Assembly: GCA_905221605.1 (NCBI GenBank)
Contig: CAJNDS010000609.1
Coordinates: forward strand, 1-12,500
DNA length: 12,500 bases
From: Symbiodinium natans
Taxonomy: Eukaryota > Sar > Dinophyceae > Suessiales > Symbiodiniaceae
Reading direction: 5' to 3'
Position 1 is the first letter of the stretch; every line of letters starts with the position of its first letter. Of this stretch, positions 1 through 8,593 are shown piece after piece. A program made the position numbers and the translations under genes. The notes under the pieces are model-generated. The model did no database searches. It was not told the origin of the DNA and saw only the letters and a program-made list of their open reading frames with translations.

Positions 1-17
1 GTTTCGCTTCTTCCCGC
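1..17 (-). other. Possible polypurine tract before the 3' LTR
   Basis: The minus strand here reads GCGGGAAGAAGCGAAAC, the most purine-rich short run between the polyprotein stop and the window edge. A polypurine tract primes plus-strand synthesis and directly precedes the 3' LTR. If this is it, the LTR begins just outside the window. The run is interrupted by two C, and a second purine-biased stretch lies at ~100-120, so the assignment is weak. Confidence 0.25.
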
Positions 18-134
18 GTACCATCAGCCAAAAACGTCTTCAGAGGTGGCAATTAGACGCCTTACAGCTTCCAAAAAAAATGGCTGCGGGTTTCACTCAC
101 CCACCCAACCACTGAGATCACTTAGCATCTCAGT

Positions 135-3100
135 TCATTCTTCATCCTCTTCGCCCTTCTTCTCGCCAGCTCCAGTTGACTCCATCAACTTGGCGCGGCG
201 CTCCTTGGCGGCTTCCTTCATCTCCGCCAACTCAGCCGTCCTCGTTTCCATCATCACATCCTGCGAAGATCGGCTAAGCTCAGCTGGCGTCTCCGCAGGC
301 CTCTCAGTTGGCTGGTCTCCAACCTTTCTCTTCTTCTCTTCCAACATCAGCTCCAAATCGGCAACACTAAAGCTTGCCTTCACACGCTCAGCAATCTGCG
401 CGATAGCTGCTGCATCCAACTCAGATGGTACAACTGACACAGGCGAGCGAACCGCTTCGCCTTCCAGCTTTGCTCTCTTAGCAGCTTCTTCCTCGGCAGC
501 TGACAGGTCGGCGATGCGCTTGCGCTTTCGCTCAGCTTCCTCGCACTCTCGGTCTTGCTGTTCCGCTGCAGCCTTGAGGATCCGCTTCAGGTCCTTTTCC
601 TCCTTCTCGAGTTTCCCAACATTCTCACCCATGATCCCAAAGGATTGCTGCCACATGTCGGCAGGCAACGTCAAGTTGAACCTCACCACATAGTCGGTCG
701 GCAAGTGCCACTTACACTTGCAGATCCACACACCACCGCTTCGAGTCTCACTCGCAACCACCTTCTTCCAGCTTGCCGCCCTCTGCGTGTCGGTGATCTC
801 CTCTTTCTTTTTCTCCAGGTCCTCCAAGAATCCTGCAACAGACTCCATCACGGATCTGTAGTGGCTGTAGGCCACAAACGACCACTTGGGGACTGGTCTC
901 TCCCTCAGCTCCGGCTCGTGAATCCGAAGTGTATCACACGACAACATCGAAATCACTCGCACTCGCTCCACCAGTTCCTTAAACACCAAGGATCCTTCCT
1001 TTGCACTTCTCTTCCAGCGCAACACCCATGGGGGATAATACGAGCTCTCAGCTTCATCCTCCATGATCCTCTCTGCTCCCAAAATGGGTAGCATGCACAA
1101 CAGATCCACCATCCGCAAGACTCCGAGGTCCTGGTGCTCACCCAGAAGCAAAACAGGGATTATCCCTTTTCTCTTCAAGTACCTCACGAATCTCAACATC
1201 GCCAGGCCACACGTTCCCGGCGGCACTTCCATGTACAGTCCTCCTTCATTCACTGCCATCTCCCAGATGATGGCCTTGCCACCAATCTGTCCACGGACAT
1301 CCAAGATTCCGAAGATCTTCGTGGGTTTCTCCTGTAGCTCACACACCTCCTGGATGGGCTTCACCAGCTTCTCGTATGAGCTTTGATAGCGCAACATATC
1401 CTTGTCGGATAGCGTGCCTATCACGTCCTTGAGCTCTAGCTCATCCACTGGAGTTCCGCGCCGGCAGATACTCCATGACACATCACCGAACCACTTCGGC
1501 GGCTCTGGATCCGCCAGCTCCGGAAACACGTCGACCATCCGTTCAATCACCTTCGGCATGGCCTTGGGTTTCGGTGCAGCTTGGCCTGAGCCTCGGCTTT
1601 CACCTTTATCACCCTTTTTTCCAGCAGCTCGGCGCTCCTTCTCTGCCTCTCGGAGATGGAATGCATGGCTTGCATCCGTGCCAGAGACTGTCACAGTCTG
1701 TTTGCACTTTTCGCACTTGGGCTTGCCACTTTCATCCCAGCTCAACCCGGCAGCATGCTCGGATCTGAACAACCATTTGCAAACCTTACACCAAAAGGGG
1801 CTTTTCATCTCAGCACCCTGCTCACCCTTCCTGCTGTCTTCAGCTGCCATTTTCCTGTCCTTCACCAAAGGTACAGGCTCCAGGCTAGGGCTAGCTTCCG
1901 TGGTGCTTGAACCAAAGCTTTTGCGGGTGGACCATAAATCCATTTCTTGAACCTCAGGGGAAGAGTCTTCACGAAGGGTTTCGGGACTTCTAAGGTGGAA
2001 ATTTTCAAAAACTTCACCACACTTTTTCACACTTTTCAACGATCCAACTTGCTCCACACTGCATCCAGTTGCCTCGGCACACTGGTATGCCTGAACTCCA
2101 ACCCTTGGTCGGATTCCACAGATCCTCCACACCTGCTGCACATCTTCACCAGGGTATATACCCATAGCTTGCTGGTGCTGACAGAATGTCACTTGACTCA
2201 AGCACTTTGTAAGAACGTCAGCGATCATTCCCGCTGTCGGGCACCAAATGACCTTCAAGGTCTGAGCTTCCTGTATCCGCTCCTGAAGATAGCAGACAGC
2301 GATGTCTAAGTGGCGAACTCGCCTACTCAACCCACGGTTTAGCAAAACCGCTCTCGCTGAGGAACTGTCAGTGTGCAATCGGATCGTGACATCTGACTCG
2401 GCCAACTGACCGATCAAAGTCGCAAGTCCCTCACTCTCCTGTACCGCAGTCAAGATGGCTCTCAACTCGGCTTCACAAGAACTCAGCGATACACACCCTT
2501 GAACTCGAGAGATTCCCTTGATCAGGCATCCTCTATAAAAGATGGCTATGCCCGACACAGATCTTCGTCCTAACGACGCTTGGGGTGCCCAACTGGCATC
2601 CGCATACACTTCCAGCTGCGCCGGCCCACTGTCTGGTACATTCCCATCAGGGCCAAAGTACTGCCATGCATGGTATTGTCCCTTTAGGAACCTAATCACT
2701 TGTCGCAATGCTTGCTCAAAGCATGCTGTTGGCTTGGACTGTCCTTGCGAAAGAATGGACATCCACCTACTCAGGTCAGGTCTCGACTGACCCCACCATG
2801 CAATCCGGCCAAGTACTGCTCTGTACCTCGCAGCTGCAGTGTCACTCAACTCAGGATCCGAACCACTTGCTCTGCCCTTCTCGACCGTTTTCACGATGTC
2901 CGGAGGAGCAGTAACCACCTTCAGGTCCTTACAGAACTCTGTCTCGAACAGGGCATCTAAGTATGCCGGGGGCACTCGCATCCTGAGATGACTCCCTTGT
3001 CTCTCAATCTCTCGCCCCAAAAAGGTGATCTTTCCACCAGTGGAAGTGATTCGACCCGTTTCCTTGATCTTCAACTCTCCGTTCAGGGTGTCGGTCACCA

Positions 3101-6100
3101 ACCGAATGGCATCTCTAGTGCCACACAGAATCAAATCGTCCACATAGCACAACATGAGGAATCTTTTCCCTCTCACAGTGCCCTCGAAGACGGAAGGTTC
3201 CGTTGGGCATTGCTTCAACCCAACTTTCTTCACAACTGTCGCCAGCTTCAAGTTCCAAGCTTTGGCGGCAACTCTCAAACCATTCATGGCTTGATCCAGA
3301 ATCATAAACACCGGGACATAATAGTCCTTGCAGGCGGAAACATCCTTGGGCAATTGGATAATCGCCTTCGATCCTTTCGGAAGGGGGGAATGCAAGAATG
3401 CAGTGCTAACATCCAAAGTTGCGACATCCATAGCATCTACCGAAGCAATGGCCAAAAGCGTCCGTAACGCTTCTAAAGAAGGAGTCGTAGCACTCAGTCC
3501 TAAAGATGATGCTGTGCTCCCCTTTGCGATGTCTTGCACCACACACCGAGCTCTCACAGCTTCCTTGCCATTCACCACCTTTGGGCCTATGACCCATCGG
3601 GTTGGGATGATCTTTATCCCATGCTGACGAGCAAACTTCTGAGCCTCGTCTGCTCCAACCACTCTCCCTGCTTTGTGAGCAGTCATACTCTGCAGCTCAG
3701 TTCGCCGGCCTTCCACTGTTTTATCCACATCTAATGGACATCCATCTATCTCAGACAGAACACTCGTGGGTCTTGCCAGCCAAACTTGGGATCCACACAC
3801 CTTCATGGACTCCGGGAAAGTGCTATTCTTGTTGAGCAGAATCGAATTGGTCACATGTACCAACTTCGGACTCTCGTCACTGCTTACCATTTTAATAGGA
3901 CCTTGAGGCACATCGAGTCTTGGGTCTAAACAAATACGATTGATCAGCCGGGGAACTCGATTGGACTCATCTGGAACTGAGTTCACATCTGAAGTTAAAC
4001 TCTCTAAACGCCGGGGAACTCGACTGGACTCATTTGGAACTGAATCCACATCCATTTGAGGTTTTTCTTCCTCCATTGGGATCGCTTCATCCTCAGCGGG
4101 AGTTTCTCCTTCGAAGTATCCAGGTTCCATTGCCTCATCTGGAATCCCTTGGTAAGGCAAACTTGGATCCTCAAAATCCTCCATGTCAACATCCACAACT
4201 TCTGTCGCAGGTGTTGGGACGCTTTGCCTCTCCTCCAACTTGGGATCTGGTCGACTCTCATAGGTGATCTTCGGGCGTTTCAGGAGTGAAGGCTCACTTC
4301 CAGACTCCATCACCCCCGCATCCTTTGAGCTTCTCTGGTCCATTTTTGGAGTTTCCTCTGTTGGTTCTTTCGATTCCAACCGTTGTCGTTGAGCTTTCAA
4401 CCAATCATCATACCGTTTTCGGCATTCAGCATTGTGGTTGGCTTTTCCTCTTTTTGGACCACACGCAGGACAGTTCGCTGTGCCACCATGTTCCTTCACC
4501 CATGCAGCTGGAGGTCCAACTTTGCTCATGTCTGTGGTCGGTCCATCAGACACTCGGCCCTCAAAGGCCTTGTCCGCTTCACCTTCAATCCGATCGGGCA
4601 CACCATCCTCTTTCTCCTTCAGAATCGGGGGAGCCAATGTATCCGATGGATCATGCTCCTTGAGCAAATGTTGACAATGCTCCAACCCAATCTTCAACGG
4701 AACGATGTGCTTGATGGACTTTGCTCGAAAGTGTTTTGGACAACCATCCACCATGGCACTCACAACATGAGTCAAGCCACCAACTTCAGGGTACACATAG
4801 GCTGCTTCCACAAACCGGGAGAGCGCCGTGGTTTTCATCGAATCCGGTAGCTCAGCCAGAACTGTAGCACCTATCAACGACGATCCACACTCATGGAGGG
4901 ATCTCTGTAGTACCAACTCCTGGGGTGATTTCTTCCCATCAAAGGCAGCTGCATGGTGATTGTGCATTGCAGCACAGTAAATCAGACCAAACTCAAACGC
5001 TCGAGGACTTCTCTTCAAGTCAAAGCCCTGCGCTCGTAGATCCAACCTCACCGTGCTGAACAACTCCTTGAGTGTTCTCACTGCCCTTTCCACACCACCA
5101 ACCGCTTCATGTCCCTGCGGAGGTGCTCTTTGGGTCACAATCCTAATCCCCAGATTGGCTCTCTTGATGAGGGCGCTCACCGCTGTCTCGCTGTCTGTCC
5201 TCAACAGTACAGCAGACCCTGCAATGTCCAGTCCGAAAGCATTCATCCAATAACGAATCCAGCTGGAGGTATTGTCAGCATTGGTCCCTACCAACAGACA
5301 TCCAATCATTCTGGTTGACATTTCAGTCATGACCAGTACTTTCATGTTGGGAGCCGTCGGCTGGTCTTTCGCAAAAGTACCAGTTACCAGGTTGATGAAG
5401 CAGAAATCTGCTTGCAACGCCACGGGTCGGTCTTGAGCATCCTTGGTCCGACGATGCTGGGTTGTTCCTCTTGTCATCCGACAATGAGGACATTCGGACG
5501 AAAAAGGAATGTGGCCTCGCATCCGACGCAGCTCCATTTCTTCTTGCTTTTTCTTGGTCATTGACTGCACTGACTGCATCTGATCAACCTCCATCGGTCG
5601 TTGGCCATCATCCACATCCATGGGTCGAACCTCAGTTCTTCCAAAGGTTACTTTCTTTCGCTTTCCAGCATCACCTTGCAGGTAGATCCAAGGACATCCA
5701 GCCCAGGATACTCCATATCCCATGACTCCTTTCTTCTCGTGTCGCAGCGAAATCTCTCTTCGAGTGAACTTCACTTCCCAACCAGTATTCACCATCTGCT
5801 CGGTGCTCAAGATGTTGTGAGCCACATCTGCTACAACTCCAGTCACACACACCGATGTCAAACCAAGATACTGCTTTCCTTCATACATAGGCAGCAAGGC
5901 TCGGATGCGAACTCGCTCGAAGACATTCACCGGGGTATCGTTGGCTGCTGAGTACCTCTCATTAGGTCCCAACGCCTTCCGATCCAAGATCTGGAACTCA
6001 TCCAAGTATCTTTTCGCAATCACAGTCACCGATGCTCCTGAGTCAATCAACCACCATTTGCTTGCATCATCCTTTTCCATGCTTTTGACTTGATTCATCG

Positions 6101-8024
6101 GAGGTTTCATCAAAGACCGAACTGACTTAGATGGCAACATCTGAGATAAATCGGTAGAGATCCGATGCTCCAACTCGGCAATCCGGACTCTCGTCTCAAC
6201 TTCCCATGACCAATCTATCTCATCAGTACTCCGGGGAATCCACTCTTTTCTCACTTCATCGAGCAATTCTTCCAGAGGTTGCAACACAGATTCCACTCGG
6301 GCCTCTGACTCAGGTTCATTCCATTCACCTCCAGTTAGCTGGTAGTCACTCGACTCACCCTCTTGGGAGACTTCAGCAACTGTCTTCCCCTTTCCTTTGC
6401 CTTTTCCTTTGGGCTTTCCCTTTTCGGGCTTCTTCTTGGGATCTCCTTTTGCCTTGGCTTTCGCCTTAGCATTGGGGGAATTGGGCTTCTTGCCTGAATC
6501 TCCCTCCTTATACCAGCAATCGCGGGCATAATGTCCCTTTCCACCACACACATAGCACTCCACATCCTTCTTGTTCTGGCTTGAAGCTCGTTTGCCAGCA
6601 CCTTTGCTTGATTCGCGCTTGCCTTTCTGTTCCTTTCCTTTGCCTTTTGGTTTTCCTTCGTTGCCCTTTCCCTCATTGGGATCTCGAAAAGGTTGAAGCT
6701 TCGTGCCAGGGGCTTCTGACCACACCCTTTGTTGCACCTCAAACTTCAGAGCAACTCTTTTCAGATCTTCAAACGATTCACTATCGCCATGCAACAAGCA
6801 ATGGCTTCTACACCGATCTGGCAAACTGCGCAGCAAAACCATAACCGAATCCGCTTCTTGGATCTGCAAACCACCAGCATGCACATCGGGATCAAGACTA
6901 TTGAGCAGCTTGGTGTACTTGTTCAACTCATGCTCAATCTTTCGAATGATCTCCGGAATACTGGGTGCTTTCACGGTTTGATTCACCAGCTGCGACCGAA
7001 AGAACAGGCATTCAGCTCGCGACTTCAGGCAAAACTCCTTCGCCAGCAATCTCAAAGCCACAAAACCAGCTTGTTGATAAGTGCTCTCACTTTCAACATA
7101 TGTCTGCAAAATCAGAGAACTCTTCTCATGATTTGCAAAAGTCTGTCGCAGGATGTGCATCAGCCTCGTCGACCTCTTCTGTTGCTCCACAGTAAGTCGA
7201 TCCTGTTTCAGCCGAGACTCTTCTTGAGTCTTCACCGCATGCATGAGCTCATTGGGAAACACTTCTGAACCCAAACCAACCCAACTGGTCAGCTTCTCCA
7301 TCCAGGTCAAGAATCCAAGAGCTTCAGAGATGCGATCCTTCCAAGACGAAAAGTCAATGGTCGGCAAACTGGGCAACCATTTGTCCGATCGAGCAAACAC
7401 ATCCCTTTCACTTTCTTGCTCCAGAGGTGGAGGTCTCAGTGGGGGACTTGGGCTCGCCATCCGAAAAAGCTGGGTCCCCTTCGCAGGAGTACCCACTGGC
7501 GATGCACCTTGACATCCCGAAGAAGAACTGGGCATGTTCTCAGGAACACCATCCTGAGGTAAGGGGGGATTCACCTGTTGCTGTTGCTGTGGCTGCTGTT
7601 GCTGATGCTGCTGTATCATCCACTGCTGATGCTGCTGCTGTTGCTGCACCATGGACGAAGTCATCGTTTGCATAAACTGCTGTTGCTGCACAACCAGTTG
7701 CTGCATCATGCTTTCCAATTCTCGCACTTGTCTCGTCAACCCTTGCACGTCGGGTGATGTTTGTGATGGTGTCACCACAGGTTGAGGAGGTCCAGTGGAT
7801 AGTCCTGGTGGTAACGAAGGACTTCCTACCGCTTGCTGAGGCAAACCAGGGGGAAACGAAGGGCCTCCCATTGTCTGTTGGGGTGCTCCAGTAGCTACCC
7901 CATGAGGGCTTCTGGCGGGAGTTCGACCTCTGGGCACTGGGCCATACACAGGTTGGCTTCCTTGTGCCAAACCTTGCACCCACAGTGGGTTGGGATTTCC
8001 CAAACCCGGAAAAGGGTCCAGCAT
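135..8024 (-). CDS. Ty1/copia Gag-Pol polyprotein with long C-terminal extension
   Basis: This polyprotein should package, copy and integrate the element. Residue numbers below count from the codon at 8060. The frame is open to 8072, but its first ATG is residue 13, at 8024. A Gln-rich segment lies at ~115-162 and a gag core at ~220-455. The knuckle is C502-C505-H510-C515 (CX2CX4HX4C), flanked by Lys/Gly runs. The protease motif is DSGA with D673. The integrase has Cys857/Cys860 for zinc and the triad D885, D956, E991. A second Cys/His cluster is at 1197-1213. The reverse transcriptase (~1487-1700) has D1550 in LDVSTAFLH and YVDD at 1639-1642. RNase H has D1821, the EAE at 1863-1865, D1898 and D1948. 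Residues ~1960-2641 form an unidentified tail with C2091, C2094, C2116 and C2119, and a charged coiled coil at ~2475-2530 containing RKRKR. Family and order are secure; the start and the tail's role are not. Confidence 0.93.
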   Translation of the reverse strand: MLDPFPGLGNPNPLWVQGLAQGSQPVYGPVPRGRTPARSPHGVATGAPQQTMGGPSFPPGLPQQAVGSPSLPPGLSTGPPQPVVTPSQTSPDVQGLTRQVRELESMMQQLVVQQQQFMQTMTSSMVQQQQQHQQWMIQQHQQQQPQQQQQVNPPLPQDGVPENMPSSSSGCQGASPVGTPAKGTQLFRMASPSPPLRPPPLEQESERDVFARSDKWLPSLPTIDFSSWKDRISEALGFLTWMEKLTSWVGLGSEVFPNELMHAVKTQEESRLKQDRLTVEQQKRSTRLMHILRQTFANHEKSSLILQTYVESESTYQQAGFVALRLLAKEFCLKSRAECLFFRSQLVNQTVKAPSIPEIIRKIEHELNKYTKLLNSLDPDVHAGGLQIQEADSVMVLLRSLPDRCRSHCLLHGDSESFEDLKRVALKFEVQQRVWSEAPGTKLQPFRDPNEGKGNEGKPKGKGKEQKGKRESSKGAGKRASSQNKKDVECYVCGGKGHYARDCWYKEGDSGKKPNSPNAKAKAKAKGDPKKKPEKGKPKGKGKGKGKTVAEVSQEGESSDYQLTGGEWNEPESEARVESVLQPLEELLDEVRKEWIPRSTDEIDWSWEVETRVRIAELEHRISTDLSQMLPSKSVRSLMKPPMNQVKSMEKDDASKWWLIDSGASVTVIAKRYLDEFQILDRKALGPNERYSAANDTPVNVFERVRIRALLPMYEGKQYLGLTSVCVTGVVADVAHNILSTEQMVNTGWEVKFTRREISLRHEKKGVMGYGVSWAGCPWIYLQGDAGKRKKVTFGRTEVRPMDVDDGQRPMEVDQMQSVQSMTKKKQEEMELRRMRGHIPFSSECPHCRMTRGTTQHRRTKDAQDRPVALQADFCFINLVTGTFAKDQPTAPNMKVLVMTEMSTRMIGCLLVGTNADNTSSWIRYWMNAFGLDIAGSAVLLRTDSETAVSALIKRANLGIRIVTQRAPPQGHEAVGGVERAVRTLKELFSTVRLDLRAQGFDLKRSPRAFEFGLIYCAAMHNHHAAAFDGKKSPQELVLQRSLHECGSSLIGATVLAELPDSMKTTALSRFVEAAYVYPEVGGLTHVVSAMVDGCPKHFRAKSIKHIVPLKIGLEHCQHLLKEHDPSDTLAPPILKEKEDGVPDRIEGEADKAFEGRVSDGPTTDMSKVGPPAAWVKEHGGTANCPACGPKRGKANHNAECRKRYDDWLKAQRQRLESKEPTEETPKMDQRSSKDAGVMESGSEPSLLKRPKITYESRPDPKLEERQSVPTPATEVVDVDMEDFEDPSLPYQGIPDEAMEPGYFEGETPAEDEAIPMEEEKPQMDVDSVPNESSRVPRRLESLTSDVNSVPDESNRVPRLINRICLDPRLDVPQGPIKMVSSDESPKLVHVTNSILLNKNSTFPESMKVCGSQVWLARPTSVLSEIDGCPLDVDKTVEGRRTELQSMTAHKAGRVVGADEAQKFARQHGIKIIPTRWVIGPKVVNGKEAVRARCVVQDIAKGSTASSLGLSATTPSLEALRTLLAIASVDAMDVATLDVSTAFLHSPLPKGSKAIIQLPKDVSACKDYYVPVFMILDQAMNGLRVAAKAWNLKLATVVKKVGLKQCPTEPSVFEGTVRGKRFLMLCYVDDLILCGTRDAIRLVTDTLNGELKIKETGRITSTGGKITFLGREIERQGSHLRMRVPPAYLDALFETEFCKDLKVVTAPPDIVKTVEKGRASGSDPELSDTAAARYRAVLGRIAWWGQSRPDLSRWMSILSQGQSKPTACFEQALRQVIRFLKGQYHAWQYFGPDGNVPDSGPAQLEVYADASWAPQASLGRRSVSGIAIFYRGCLIKGISRVQGCVSLSSCEAELRAILTAVQESEGLATLIGQLAESDVTIRLHTDSSSARAVLLNRGLSRRVRHLDIAVCYLQERIQEAQTLKVIWCPTAGMIADVLTKCLSQVTFCQHQQAMGIYPGEDVQQVWRICGIRPRVGVQAYQCAEATGCSVEQVGSLKSVKKCGEVFENFHLRSPETLREDSSPEVQEMDLWSTRKSFGSSTTEASPSLEPVPLVKDRKMAAEDSRKGEQGAEMKSPFWCKVCKWLFRSEHAAGLSWDESGKPKCEKCKQTVTVSGTDASHAFHLREAEKERRAAGKKGDKGESRGSGQAAPKPKAMPKVIERMVDVFPELADPEPPKWFGDVSWSICRRGTPVDELELKDVIGTLSDKDMLRYQSSYEKLVKPIQEVCELQEKPTKIFGILDVRGQIGGKAIIWEMAVNEGGLYMEVPPGTCGLAMLRFVRYLKRKGIIPVLLLGEHQDLGVLRMVDLLCMLPILGAERIMEDEAESSYYPPWVLRWKRSAKEGSLVFKELVERVRVISMLSCDTLRIHEPELRERPVPKWSFVAYSHYRSVMESVAGFLEDLEKKKEEITDTQRAASWKKVVASETRSGGVWICKCKWHLPTDYVVRFNLTLPADMWQQSFGIMGENVGKLEKEEKDLKRILKAAAEQQDRECEEAERKRKRIADLSAAEEEAAKRAKLEGEAVRSPVSVVPSELDAAAIAQIAERVKASFSVADLELMLEEKKRKVGDQPTERPAETPAELSRSSQDVMMETRTAELAEMKEAAKERRAKLMESTGAGEKKGEEDEE
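3947..4050 (-). repeat. Short tandem duplication inside the polyprotein linker
   Basis: Two 13-residue blocks, DSVPNESSRVPRR and NSVPDESNRVPRL, lie 20 residues apart (starting ~1339 and ~1359) in the acidic linker between integrase and reverse transcriptase. The underlying DNA (about 3948-3989 and 4011-4049) is nearly identical, so this is a recent in-frame duplication of about 60 bases. It falls where no catalytic domain is affected. Confidence 0.7.
7566..7700 (-). repeat. CAG/CAA triplet-rich tract coding for polyglutamine in gag
   Basis: On the minus strand this stretch is dominated by CAG and CAA codons with scattered CAC and ATG. It gives runs of up to five Gln inside the gag part of the polyprotein (~residues 120-162). 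Imperfect triplets of this kind arise by replication slippage and usually encode a disordered, self-associating segment. It lies entirely within the main frame and keeps it open. Confidence 0.8.
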
Positions 8025-8487
8025 CCATGATGGGCACAGAGCTTCCACGCTCTCGTCCACCTCTTGGACTCCTCACATGAGCTCCACTGGTATGTCGTGG
8101 GGGTGTATTCAACATAGTTCCTAAACTCAAGCTCCAGCCTGCAGTCTCTCCACAACGTCTTCTGGCGAAAACTCTCACCAACACCAGATGGTCCAGGCTC
8201 CTGAAGAACCTAAGTTCTACTCTACCAAGCGTATTCCTCCAAGATCGGTCACAACCAATCCAGTTCCAGACAAACCACCTTGCCCGGGCTCCAAAGTGTC
8301 TTAACAGCCGCTGAACCAACTGCTTCCAAGCCTGATGAGTCCGGATCCGCCTCCTCACAGGGTAGGCTTCCCGGTACTCACTTACACGGTCCGAGTACAA
8401 GAGATTCCGGTCCACTGGCAGTCTGGACTCCAAATCCAAACTTGCCTTCAGGCACTCACAGAGTCCTGACAGACAACTAAAGACCAT
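8010..8487 (-). CDS. Probable N-terminal part of gag in a frame offset by one base
   Basis: An ATG at 8485-8487 lies only 24 bases downstream of the primer binding site. It opens a frame with no stop through the region where the main polyprotein frame begins; that frame itself is closed upstream by a TGA at 8073-8075. The encoded stretch of ~158 residues is rich in Arg and Trp, including a patch reading RARWFVWNWIGCDRSWRN, and ends in a Gly/Arg/Pro-rich part. The two frames become interchangeable around a run of four T on the minus strand (8010-8013). Dropping one T there would join this segment to the main frame and continue a Pro/Gly-rich sequence smoothly. I infer that this is the true gag start and that the offset is a one-base insertion, a sequencing error or, less likely, a programmed +1 shift. 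The short distance from the PBS supports it. No homology can be confirmed here. Confidence 0.5.
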
Positions 8488-8511
8488 ACACGGGCTCGTA
8501 CCACGGCACAA

Positions 8512-8523
8512 GCTCCGCTACCA
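8512..8523 (-). other. Primer binding site for initiator tRNA-Met
   Basis: The minus strand reads TGGTAGCGGAGC. TGG pairs with the tRNA 3' CCA, T with an A73 discriminator, and the remaining bases imply an acceptor strand CUCCGCU. Its 5' partner, AGCGGAG, would start with A1:U72, the hallmark of eukaryotic initiator tRNAs. Ty1 (TGGTAGCGCC) and plant copia elements (TGGTATCAGAGC) use the same primer at the same place. The site sits 24 bases upstream of the first gag ATG and just inside a possible LTR end, as expected. Confidence 0.72.
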
Positions 8524-8525
8524 CG

Positions 8526-8593
8526 TGAAAAAAACGAAGGTCCCTCGGTACCTTTTCCCTTGAAGCACGAACCCTGACCTCTCACACAAATGC
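8526..8593 (-). repeat. Inner end of the 5' LTR (outer limit not determined)
   Basis: LTRs normally end in CA a few bases before the primer binding site. On the minus strand the sequence just before the PBS is a run of seven T, then CA, then CG, then the PBS. This places the LTR end at 8526-8527 with a two-base spacer. The non-repetitive part extends to about 8593, where a G-rich array begins. A TG that could open the LTR lies near 8588, but that would give an LTR of only about 63 bases. The LTR may instead continue into the repeats. The partner LTR is not in the window, so length and identity cannot be measured. Confidence 0.4.

Larger units (their letters stand above)
1..8590 (-). mobile_element. 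Ty1/copia LTR retrotransposon, nearly complete, 3' LTR outside the window
   Basis: The minus strand carries, in order, a likely 5' LTR inner end, a primer binding site, gag, protease, integrase, reverse transcriptase and RNase H. Integrase before reverse transcriptase is the Ty1/copia (Pseudoviridae-type) order; Ty3/gypsy elements have the reverse. The left end is open: about 134 bases follow the stop codon and no LTR copy is seen in them, so the 3' LTR should start at or beyond position 1. The purine-rich minus-strand run at 1-17 could be the polypurine tract, but this is tentative. The outer edge of the right-hand LTR could not be fixed, because the sequence passes into a G-rich array near 8594. 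The 7.9 kb frame is unbroken, so the copy looks young, apart from a one-base frame offset near the gag start. Confidence 0.88.

Noticed and set aside
135-2183. Envelope-like gene in the C-terminal extension
   Set aside because: I see no signal peptide, no clear membrane-spanning segment and no glycosylated ectodomain pattern. The region is charged with basic clusters and zinc ligands, which fits an intracellular protein.
46-7675. Many plus-strand open frames of 60-215 codons opposite the polyprotein
   Set aside because: They lie antisense to a frame with clear catalytic motifs, have no domains and often lack a sensible start. They are shadows of the polyprotein codon composition.
7540-8009. 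Continuation of the 5' gag frame into the main gag region
   Set aside because: Beyond the T4 run this frame competes with the main frame, which has the Pro/Gly/Gln-rich gag sequence and continues into the knuckle and protease. The rest is treated as a shadow.
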